A stretch of DNA of 64,000 nucleotides from assembly GCA_020002185.1 (NCBI GenBank), contig CM034533.1:37370833-37434832 (forward strand), written 5' to 3'. The notes beneath the pieces were generated by a model. The model was not told the origin of the DNA and made no database searches. It worked only from the letters and a program-made list of their open reading frames with translations. Of this stretch, positions 50,581-61,100 are shown piece by piece. The DNA is from Paraescarpia echinospica. Taxonomy: Eukaryota; Annelida; Polychaeta; Sabellida; Siboglinidae. The translations under genes were made by a program, and so were the position numbers. Positions within the stretch are counted from its first letter, which is position 1. Each line of letters begins with the position of its first letter.

Positions 50581-52549
50581 CAATCAAATTGGTTGAGTAC
50601 CTTTAAATGTATGTGCACAAAGAATATTCGATGGGATATTATAAGTGTTTCAGATAATGCAAAATATGTGTCTAAGTTTTATAGAAAATAAAAGGTACCA
50701 AAAATAAGTGAACAATCGAAAAAAATTACTATTATGGGAACCTACGACCTAAATTTTATTGTTTGCAATTTGACTTGTGTCTCTACATTCAGAGTTGAAA
50801 GTTGGTTCAAATGGTTTGCATAAACTGAAATTTTGTTTTATTTAATAATTTACTAGTTAGGTCTTACTCTAAGACTTAGGCTTAGCATGAATCAATTGCA
50901 TTGGATACCCTGATTCAGTGTAACTGCCAATCGGACGATCTTTTAGTTTCTGACCTAACCATGAAAATGACCACCTAGAGCCACCAAAATTCTCCTTATA
51001 TATCTGACATACATATACAAACTACGTTATCAAAACATTACACTTACATTCATGTAAAGTTCTATTAAAACAGACAAAAAGTAAACTAAAACTACATGTC
51101 CGATGGCAGTTATGTGTTGTTCCACGGCTACCATAAAATCGATAGTATGGTTGAGGCATCGCGCATGTACGCATACACCAGTGCATTATTTTTAGGCGAG
51201 CGATCACTCTTGCTCCCTACCACTCACGCTAATTGCCATTATCGCCAGACCTGCTTATGTGTTGCCCTCTAGCGGCAAAATACACACCCATTTGTTTAAA
51301 AGAATGTCTGTTCTTGTCACGTAAATTAGCGTTGGCGCACAGTTGCCGACGTTTCCAGAGCCATGACTTGAGTTTGCTTATTGCTCAATGGGATTCTTAT
51401 CGGCTGGCCGGCGTTTGACAGTCAGATCATTAATCAGCTGCAATTTTCTGCATTGGGTAACGGTGAAATCGAAACCATGTCACGCGATCTCTTCTCGGGT
51501 CATGGGTGTGCAGCGGTTGCCGCGTTGCCGACAGCTAGCATCCGTCCCATAAACAAAACAACTTAATCACTGCTGTCATTTTCTGTAACATCATCGTTAA
51601 TACTTCCTGTCTGTAATGTTTTATTAGCGTGCAACTTTTCAATCTGTGCCAACACTTGATGTCCCGAACTGACCCGATCAAATTAATCTTGCGTAATGAA
51701 TACCACTATGGCATGGCTAGCCTCGATTGCGTTTTGGCATGACTGGGCAATGGCGTCACCAGACAGACAAAGAGGAACACCACCTAGTGGATAAAAATAC
51801 AACTAATAAATCGCTCATGCTAAATTATTTGGCATATTTAGGCGAGCGATTTAATTAAATGCTTGCTAACTTGACCCTGTGGCAGGCCAGCTGATACACT
51901 GATCATCCATCTGACAATGACCCAAGTTAAAGCTGAGTTAATAATCAAAGCATGCAACTGGCTGCAGTTGGTCAGCTAATAACAGAGCTATAGGAAGGCC
52001 AGTTTTCTCTCAGTGAATGTCATGCCTCTGTGATCACATAAGTAACATGAGTGACCTGTATCAACTGCCTAGACCAAGCAACAATTTAATTAAGCACAGC
52101 TGTGATAACAGTTTTCATTGACAGAATTAAATGCTATGAGTAATTGAAAACAGTATTTGAAAAGTATTTGATTTTTCAAATACTTTAAAAATGCAAATAT
52201 TGGATCAGTCGCATTTAAATGCAAATGTATTTGACCCCATGTCTGACACATATACACCTATAATTATAAATATATACATGTTCACTCACTTATATTATAT
52301 TAATAATGATACTGTGCAGGGTTTCTATGAACCTCATTTGTACAGTGACACCTCGACACAACATCAATATTATGGTAGTCACGGAGCTGCACATAGCTGC
52401 TGGCGGAAATGCTGAGTTTCTGTTTAGTTTGTAAATGTTGATCTTTACAGGAACGTAAGTGTAATTTCTTGATAACGTAGTGTGTGTATCAGTGTATATG
52501 TCAGGATCAGATATCTGAGGAGACGTTTGTTTAGGGGTTTGACTAAAAG
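50581..52549. other. Intergenic sequence between SF3B6 and the TPD52-like gene
   Basis: Several ORFs of about 60 residues in moderately complex DNA (51230-51566) have no recognised family. Short direct word repeats such as GCGAGCGAT and TTAGGCGAGCGAT (51193, 51838) suggest old elements. Confidence 0.35.
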
Positions 52550-52949
52550 GCGCACGACCACGCAGTTAACGAACGACCAATATTATAATAATAATGTAAT
52601 ATAATATGTTGGTAGATAATTTGGCCGTTGATGGGATATATATGGTTTGTGTGTGCATTATTCAACATTTTGAATCTGTATTTCACCCAGAAGTTACATA
52701 ATTTAGACATTTTATTCGATCTTCCGGACAAGTATTTAGTCTTTGCACAGTAGCGCCACCTGGCGAATGGAACCGTAAAGTTACCACAAGCGATGATTAA
52801 AGTTTCGAATTTTGTTACTCCAATGACGTGAAGAACATATCTGAAATTTGGCGAGCTGCACACACATACCTCCTACATAGTACATGCCACCAACAGCCCG
52901 ATTGATTACCAACACTACATACATTTTGGTCGTGCGCCTTTTAGACTAG
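52546..52949. mobile_element. MITE copy 1, inverted ends CTAAAAGGCGCACGACCA
   Basis: Left end CTAAAAGGCGCACGACCA and right end its exact complement (18 bp). The interior matches 55267-55667 in the opposite direction: TTGGCGAGCTG, ATATCTGAAA, GCGCCACCTGGCGAATGGAA, CTTCCGGAC. Target duplication unclear. Confidence 0.8.
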
Positions 52950-53994
52950 TCATACCGTTTGCCACGTTTGGTAGCTCTAACTTGTGGTTGTTTTCATGTT
53001 TAGGTCAGAAAGTAAAATATCGCCACTCTTCTTCGTCACAGTGGGAAGTGCAAGTGTTTCCAGACTCTTGAAGTATGACTGACAATATAGTAGCGTCACA
53101 TTGCAAAGTCTGAATAATCGAGGCTTACCCAGTCCCAGACCCAGGTGTGTAAAATTTGTGAATCGCGTTCCAACCATTAATAATTCACCAATTACCGCCA
53201 ACGTTTTTCTGCAATATTTGGCGCAAAATGTCTCACTGTTAGGTATAGAAAAGTTAAATCCATCATCTAGAACTTACATTCTGTTTTCTTCCCATAGCCA
53301 TAGCCATATTGTTTAGCTAATGTGTTGTAAATGTACCAAAAAGTAAAAGCGCACACAACGATGCCGGATAATACCGATAACGTGAGCTTGTTCAAATGCA
53401 TCAAGCCTCCGCGGCACACATCTTGGTGCGAACGTTTTATTGCCAACATATTGTCTAACTAAAAGGCTATATATTAATTATTTAATATGTAATGACACGG
53501 TGGGCGTGTTAGTTTTAAAATATGGGTAGCAACCACCGAGGCCCGCGGGCCACAGGTTGCCAACCAACTAAACTGTACGAATTATTAATTGCACTATATA
53601 TATAATGATTTATATAATAATTAGTTATTTTTAAATTCATTTTCACGCATCATTCGCAATGCAATGCGTACTGTTCAAATACTCCTAGAGTATCCCCAGA
53701 AGGGGCTGTTTTGAGAAACTCTACTCAAAACTAAAGACTACAATAATAAATTATACATACACGAGCCCACACATACGATTTGTGGTAGGTGCAACGTGCA
53801 TATCATTTGCAGTTTTCTGGTTTATAATTGTCGCTCAAAAGGAGCAAAGTGAACCTTTATATGTTTGTATACGTTGTTTGCATGTGTGCACGTGAGCATG
53901 AAAATTGAAACAAAACTGTTCTCTTCTTATAAAAAACATGTTAGCTTTTTAATTGCACGTCAACATAATTAATTGTTATCGATAATACACGTCA
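52950..53994. other. Intergenic sequence
   Basis: GCCCGCGGGCCACAGGTTGC at about 53542 resembles the end of a hAT-type element (CAACCTGTGGCCCGCGGGCC on minus) but no partner end was found. Confidence 0.35.
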
Positions 53995-54172
53995 TGTTGT
54001 ACCAAACACTGCTGCAATTCTCTGGAACATGTATTGTGCCTGATTACATAAAATCTTCGGACACTCTTGGCAGTTTTAAATGTCGACTAAAACACATTTA
54101 TTTAGAATATAATTTTAGATAAACGCTATACATAATAGCTTGTCTGTGACTTTTTCAGTAATCCATTTGTCC
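53995..54172 (+). mobile_element. LINE RT C-terminal stub
   Basis: Frames AAILWN and, after a shift, DYIKSSDTLGSFKCRLKTHL give the ...xWNxLPxxIxxSxSLxxFKxxLKTHLF ending of many non-LTR RT proteins. Confidence 0.6.
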
Positions 54173-54342
54173 TATTTACATTAGTCATTTACATTAGTCA
54201 TTTACATTAGTCATTTACATTAGTCATTTACATTAGTCATTTACATTAGTCATTTACATTAGTCATTTACATTAGTCATTTACATTAGTCATTTACATTA
54301 GTCATTTACATTAGTCATTTACATTAGTCATTTACATTAGTA
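54173..54342. repeat. 13-bp tandem repeat, about 13 copies
   Basis: Unit CATTTACATTAGT, near-identical copies. It follows the LINE stub and precedes a CR1-like 3' UTR, so it may be a LINE 3' tail that expanded. Confidence 0.9.
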
Positions 54343-54475
54343 ATGGCGGGATACATGTATATAAAAAGGGTTGGACTCTCGATAGGCCAAAAGGCTTCTT
54401 TGTCCGCCGGCTATCTACAGTTAATTAATTTTCTGGGTGGCCATCTTAATTGTTCAATCTTGTTAAATTTTGTAA
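54343..54475 (+). repeat. CR1-like LINE 3' UTR copy
   Basis: GGGATACATGTATATAAAAA, GGGTTGGACTC, GGCCAAAAGGCTTCTTTG and TTTTCTGGGTGGCCATCTT match the minus-strand 3' UTR at 2165-2280 closely. Confidence 0.75.
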
Positions 54476-55089
54476 TAATTTATAACTATTTACTTATTTA
54501 TTTTAATTGATTGATATTGCTAATTTATATTCGTTAATTTATATATTGTAATTTATTAGTAGTTTAAAAGTATTATATACTGTACTGTATTTATATTAAA
54601 TTACTGTCTTAAATTATTATAATTATTTATATTATAAATCATTATAATTATTTGTTGCCTTCTAACTAAATTATTTATTCATATTTTTATTATTGTATTG
54701 GACAATATTATAATGTATATACAGTGTACAATGTCTTTGGTTACACTAAGTCTTGTAGATTGATGTAAAATGGTTTGATGTAAATTCTAAAATCGTCCTC
54801 CCGGTATAAATGCGACGACATATTTTAAGTAGTGAAATAAATACTCTCGAGTATACATAGTTATTTTTGTCTTAAGATTATAATTTATATTTTGGAGACA
54901 TTGTTCTTGACATCTTCACGCATTAAGTATTTTAGCAGAAATAAGTTTAGTTCTGATTGTCATTTAATCTGCTTGACTTTGGTTCGAGGTTATAAAATTG
55001 ATGACATCGCCTCTCTCCATCTTGCGTTGAAAGGGTCTAGTGAAACGTTGATCGTATATTTTCACAAATAAAGTGCTTCACGCATCATT
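54476..55089. other. Intergenic sequence and TPD52-like upstream region
   Basis: Very AT-rich to about 54800, then mixed. The promoter of the TPD52-like gene should lie here or just before 55090; no specific element can be claimed. Confidence 0.35.
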
Positions 55090-55147
55090 ATGGATTCAAA
55101 GGCAACTGGAGATGCACTTTATAAGCAGCCTGAGCGACAGAATCAAG
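55090..55147 (+). CDS. TPD52: TPD52-like exon 1
   Basis: ATG at 55090, donor GTAGAC. Encodes MDSKATGDALYKQPERQNQ and one base of Gly, which fits the phase of exon 2. The N-terminus is not conserved in the family, so support comes from phase, donor and open frame. An in-frame alternative ATG exists at 57308 if exon 2 were first. Confidence 0.65.
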
Positions 55148-58100
55148 GTAGACATTGTTTATATTAATAAACGTGTAACTGTAAACGTCTCATAAAAGTA
55201 AACATCTGCGGTTTGAGTCTGACGTCTCGACTCTAGTCTAGGCCTAGCCTAGCCCTGCCCCTCGGTATGACTAAAAGGCGCATGACCACGAACGACCACG
55301 CACGTATGTAGTGTTAGTAACCAAGCGGGCTGTTGTTGGCACGTAAGAGATATGTGTTTTCAGCTCGCCAATTTTCAGATATGTTCTTCACATTAGAGTA
55401 ACAAAATTCGCAACCTTTATCATCGCTTGTGGTAACTCGCCGGTTCCATTCGCCAGGTGGCGGTACTGGACCAAGACTAAAAAACTCGTCCGGAAGATTG
55501 GATAAAATGCCTAAATTGTGTAACTCCTGGGCGAAATACAGACTCAGAATTTTAAATAGTGCACACAAACCATATATATACCATCAACGGCCAAACTATC
55601 CACCAACATATTATGTTACATGGTCGTTCATCAATTTCGTGGTTGTGCACCTTTTAGTCAAGCCCTTACTGCCCTAGCCTAGGCCTAGCTTAGACAAGCC
55701 CAAATCCTACATCACATTATATTACGATATTCCATCACATTTGACAGTTACGTATCGTAATTGGAAGATAAGATAGCAAGATATATACTGCTAATAAAAT
55801 ATTAAACTCTAAAATAAGTAATAACCTGCATCAGTGGCACTGGAAGGAAGAAGAAGAAAGCAGGGCAAGTTTTGTAGAATCCGGAGACCGGACCCACCTC
55901 GATTTTGCGTATTTGTGATACCTCACTAGTGCGTTAATTCCATCATTCCACATCATCCCAGGCATGTTTATGAACAATATAAAATTAAAAACATTTTGTT
56001 TTAATGCACTTTTAGGCTTAGAAGACGGTCTGGTTTGCATCAACCAGCGCTGTTTACCACTCATTCACTCGCAATAATGCACGGCTGCAGCAGAGCAGAC
56101 TGACATAGATCTGAGCACTATTTAGCCATACAAAATACACTAAGACACAATATTTTTATAAGATGAATATAATATTGGGGCCTATATGCTTGGGAAGACA
56201 TGGAATGATTGAGATAACCCACCCAGTGAGGTATAACATTTAGGCAAAAAATAATTATAACAACAAAATTGAGGTGGGTACAGATTCTAAACAAGTGCCA
56301 AAAGAAGAAGAAAAAGAAAGATTTCCATTGCAGCAATTGCCTTTTCTTCATTTGGATAATAGTTGGGCTACAAACTATTTCACAAATTAAATTTAGAAAA
56401 AATTTAGAAAGCTCTCGACAGCTTGAAACATGTCAAGTTAGGAGGCTTAGCAACAAATGCTGCAAGAATCTTCGAAAGTGATATAGTTTATTATTATATG
56501 AGATTTGTCAACATTTTATGGTATTCTCATGACTGGAAATTTCTAAAATTGTGTTACTGAAATCTTGTGTTCGAACGCTCTTCCAAGGCATCTTTTAATA
56601 CACTGTCTGATCTCGTACTGACCAACGTGGCACATTCTGCCCATAGAACGATTTATAATATAGTGCAGATAAGATTCATGGTTTTTGAAAGAAGCATTTT
56701 TTTTAAATTTGGAATTCATCAGTCTGTTTTTACATGTATTTATAGTTATTCACGACAAACCATGATGCTCTAGATTCTCTCTCAGTCACATGCAATATAT
56801 AAATCATTACGCACACTATACCTATAAAAAAGCTTGGCATCTGGCCACCACTTTTGTAAATTTGGAACCACCCAGATTTCACCATAAGAACTACATCCAG
56901 TTTTGCCTAAATATAATGTGCCGAAATGCAAATCCATTCCATCATTCCACATTTTTTCAAGCTTATTAATTATCATTTTGAAAGTGGAGTCAGCAGACAT
57001 CCTTTTTTATTTCTGCCTTTACCTTTAAAAGTTACTGATAACTCTGTCCACTTTAAACAGAAATATATACAGTTTTGGATGTTGCTATCACTGTCACTAT
57101 CACTGACTCTCACTGACACTGTCAATGACACTGGCATTGTCACTGACACTGACAATCTCGGCGACCCTGTCAGTGTCACTCTCACTGACACAACCTCTTT
57201 GATAGTGTCACTGATGCTCACTGACACTAACACTCACTGTCACCTTAACTGATATATTGTCAGTGTTGTCACTCTCATTGATAACACTGACACTGACACT
57301 GACACTGATGCCAGGAGGCGAGGACAGTTTCTATGACACCATCACAACTCCGGAGTATGACAACGCTGTCAACCATGATGCTACAGTAATACAAAACCCG
57401 GCAGAGAAGGCGAGACAGGAGGAAGAGTGGAGGAGTGAGCTGGATAAGGCAAGTGTTGTGTTTTCTATACTTACATCATGTAATCACGCATGATGGTGAC
57501 ATGCATTACCAATTAGTTACAACCTCTTGTGTGCTTTCTTATTCGCAGCGCAGCACAACTTGAGCAGGGACTTAGCCAGAGAGACCTGTATGCATGTCTA
57601 TTAGACTGCAAGGAAGTTTGGACTTGATTTTAGTCCTCATAGTGAGTGGATAGATTCATGGTTCATCTTGCGAAAGTCTCCTTTTTATTGTTTTTCTTCA
57701 ACTCTCAATTAAACAGCTCAAGCCTAACATGACTGATGTATGACACATAAAACAGCTGATGTAGAACAACTCATGTGTGACCCTGGTTCACGCTGTCTCC
57801 GTATAAATGAGTGCCGCAATTTTGTTGTGTGGGATATTAATTTTTGATGCTTTGGCACTGTGCCAGAGAAATATAAATCTGTGTATATGACTTCAGTCAG
57901 GAAATCTTGGTTTAAGTACTCATTGGTTGATTGATGCACCGATCCTATTTACTAACATAATTCAGGGATATAAAACCAATGTAGGAAGAAAACATAAAAT
58001 AAAAATATGTTTTAACTGTTTTTAAAAATAAAGTTAGCCAAATATTCTGATTTCATTTAACTAATAGACCTTTTGGTCATAAAATAGATCATCACCTTAG

Positions 58101-61100
58101 CAGTGCCTGACGTTGTACGGCCTCCATGGGTGGCTATGTCAAATACTACATCTCACCTCTTTGTCATTAACTACTGATCTGTGTGGTTGCAGTTGTTACG
58201 TGTGTGCTTTCAACTATCACATGTCTACTTCCAGTCATTATTCATGTATACTCTCAGTCATTTAATTGTAACTAACATTCGCGACACATGTAAACTTTCA
58301 GTCATGTATGTATATATATTTAGGTTGAGCAGGAGATTGCAACACTGCGTTCCGTGCTTGCGGCCAAGGTTCATCGTGCGGGAGAGTTAAAACAACAACT
58401 CGGCATCGGGGTTATTGTCGAACTGAAAGAGGATGTCAAACACAGCCTACAGAACATCAAGGAGTCGGATGCGTAAGTGTGTGAGGGTGGGCAGGCGTGG
58501 ACACAATGGGGGTTATGGAGTGACGATCGAGGAATTAGGAAGAACATGACAACAGGGGACTGTTTCACTAACATCCTCATGAGCCCAGTTTTGCTCTTTA
58601 AAATAGATTTTGCTCCTTAACCATTTCAGTACGACAGGTCGATTTTCTGGCCGCACTGTCTGTGACGCTTCAGTACGACAGGCCAGTTTTCCGGCTTTGA
58701 CGATGTCTGCTATTCAAATCGTTTTTATTTATAATAATCCATTACGTGGAGCCACTTGTTGTGTACGGTTGTCAAGGCGAATAAATTAGCTATTCAGCAG
58801 TGGTCATTGTTTATTATCGCTCAATAATAGTTTACGGTGATTTTCACGGTTTTTAATGATGGATTATCAAAATCTGCGGCGGCCACAATGGCAGACCGCA
58901 TTACGTCAACTAGCAATTTAAAACCATATGTTTTGGACCGATTATTTGATAGTTTTATCGAAGAATCTTTTTCGGATGTTGACGATCGACGTAATAACGA
59001 TGTCGGCGAACTTAGTATACAACCGAGTTCAGCAACTGCAAAAAACTTTGAAATCTTGGCGACCATCTTGGATTGTTGGCTACCATGATGACGGAATGTA
59101 AAATGATATGGCTCATTTTATTCGCTGATTATCATACTTTCAAAAAATATAGAACATTCCTATTCATAAAACGCATTTTTGTTGCTCAAATCTTGACTTG
59201 AAGTGAACATTATGTTGCATATTCACTGGGAATGCAGTATTCAGTGGTCACAGCTGATCAGGGCTATAGTACTGAAATGGTTAATATTGATCTTGTAAAA
59301 CAAAGCTTTCAACACCATGAAGCACCATCAGGACACTTTCACTTGTGTGTTACTGAAATAGTGTCCTCGGTGCTAGGACAATGGTTTTTATATTTTGAAA
59401 AAAAATCCTTAAATTTAGCAAAGGATTCTGTTTTTAATGATGATTTTCTTTAAGAGCTCATTATTTTAGTGAAACAGTCCCCAGGTGATGTATTGTGACA
59501 TCATCATGAGCTGCAATTTTTAAATGACTAATAGATTCTTGACAGTAAGAACATTGCATACACAGTATTTTACTGACTGCGTGAGTGTTTTTGACAGCGT
59601 CACTGACACTGACATATCAGCGACTGTGACATGTTGTGACAGTTAGTGTGTTTGTGACAAAGACCTGTTACTTTTCACGGCTGTCAGTTAGTATTGCCTC
59701 TCTTGTCTACCTGATAATATATTAGAGGGACTTATTCTCAGGTGTTGATCAGAACACCTGTGCTCATAAATAAATCGGGATGCAGACTATTACTGGAACA
59801 CTGAACGTAGGTTCTAGTTAGCCATTGATTATGATGATTATGATCTTGTTCACAAAAGGCTACCTTGTGAGGTGTAACACGGTGAATCGTATATATCAGC
59901 AGAGTCCAGAGCTTAGTGCCTTGGTTTTTTGTGAAAAATACTACCTTATTTAGTGTTCAATCTGTTTTTCTAATTTTCTCATTGTTATTGCTTTCTTTCA
60001 TGTAATTTCTAGAATTGCAACAATGATGATTTATTACAATATTTCTTTTTATCATAGACTACTTAAACAGTCTCTCTACACAAGAAAATCAATGCCTATT
60101 ACAGATTACGCTGTTTCTGTTTTCTTTGTACCTGCTTTTGCTTGTATTTTTCTTGGTGTTGCACTGTTCGTGTTGTACATATTTCACGTGTTGTGTCTTA
60201 CGTTGGTGTATGCCGGGGGTAGGGGGTGCTTTCATTGGTCAAAGCAGCAGACCTAAATCTTTCAATCTCAAATTGAACTATGTACAATATATATAAGTAA
60301 GACAGATTTGAGTAGTTCTCAGCTATAAATATACCTGTTTTGTTTGTGTATGATTTTTCAAGTGACAGCATTATAGTGGAAACAAAAAACAGATTTGTTC
60401 TAGCAAAAAACAAAGACTACATATTATTGAATACATATTAAAATTTGGTTCTTTTACCTGGAAAGAACAAATACATGATCAAATCAAGTTATTAAAACCA
60501 CACTTCATTGGTTATTATATCAGTTATCACATTGTACAGATTTCCTGGTTCTTACAAATCGAAAGATGATAAAGCACATATTTTTGAGTCATTATACAAG
60601 TATAAAATTGAATGGTAAACTTAGTCATTGAAGAACTATATTTACTAACTAGTCAGATTTTGAGCAAACTAAACGGATGTCATTTGATGTAGGATTATTT
60701 TGTAGCTTGATTGATAACAACACTCAATTGGAATAGGAAGGTTGATATTAAAACCAACGAAACATGTTATACAGCTTTACACAGAATTTCAGGTCAAAGA
60801 TACAGATTTCAAACCAATGTGGCATATCTGACATATCCATTTATTTTTCCATATATATATATATGATATATATAAATACATATATATATATTTATATATA
60901 TGGTCGAGCCTCGGGCCCTTGGCCAGAAATATTTTTTTTGCAATTCTTAAATTAATCAAAAGTGCCGTTTAGCACGCAAACAGGTTGCTTGAGGAAGCCG
61001 TTCACGTCAGATTTGTTTCACTACCAGCTGTGCCAATGATAGTCATTAATGTAGGCCCCTAGATTGAACTATTAGTTAATCTAGTGGTCACCTGGCCCCC

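Noticed and set aside
57308..57448. TPD52-like translation start at ATG 57308
   Set aside because: Possible, but that ATG overlaps the repeat and lies upstream of a good AG acceptor that joins in phase to an upstream exon with its own ATG at 55090; kept only as an alternative.
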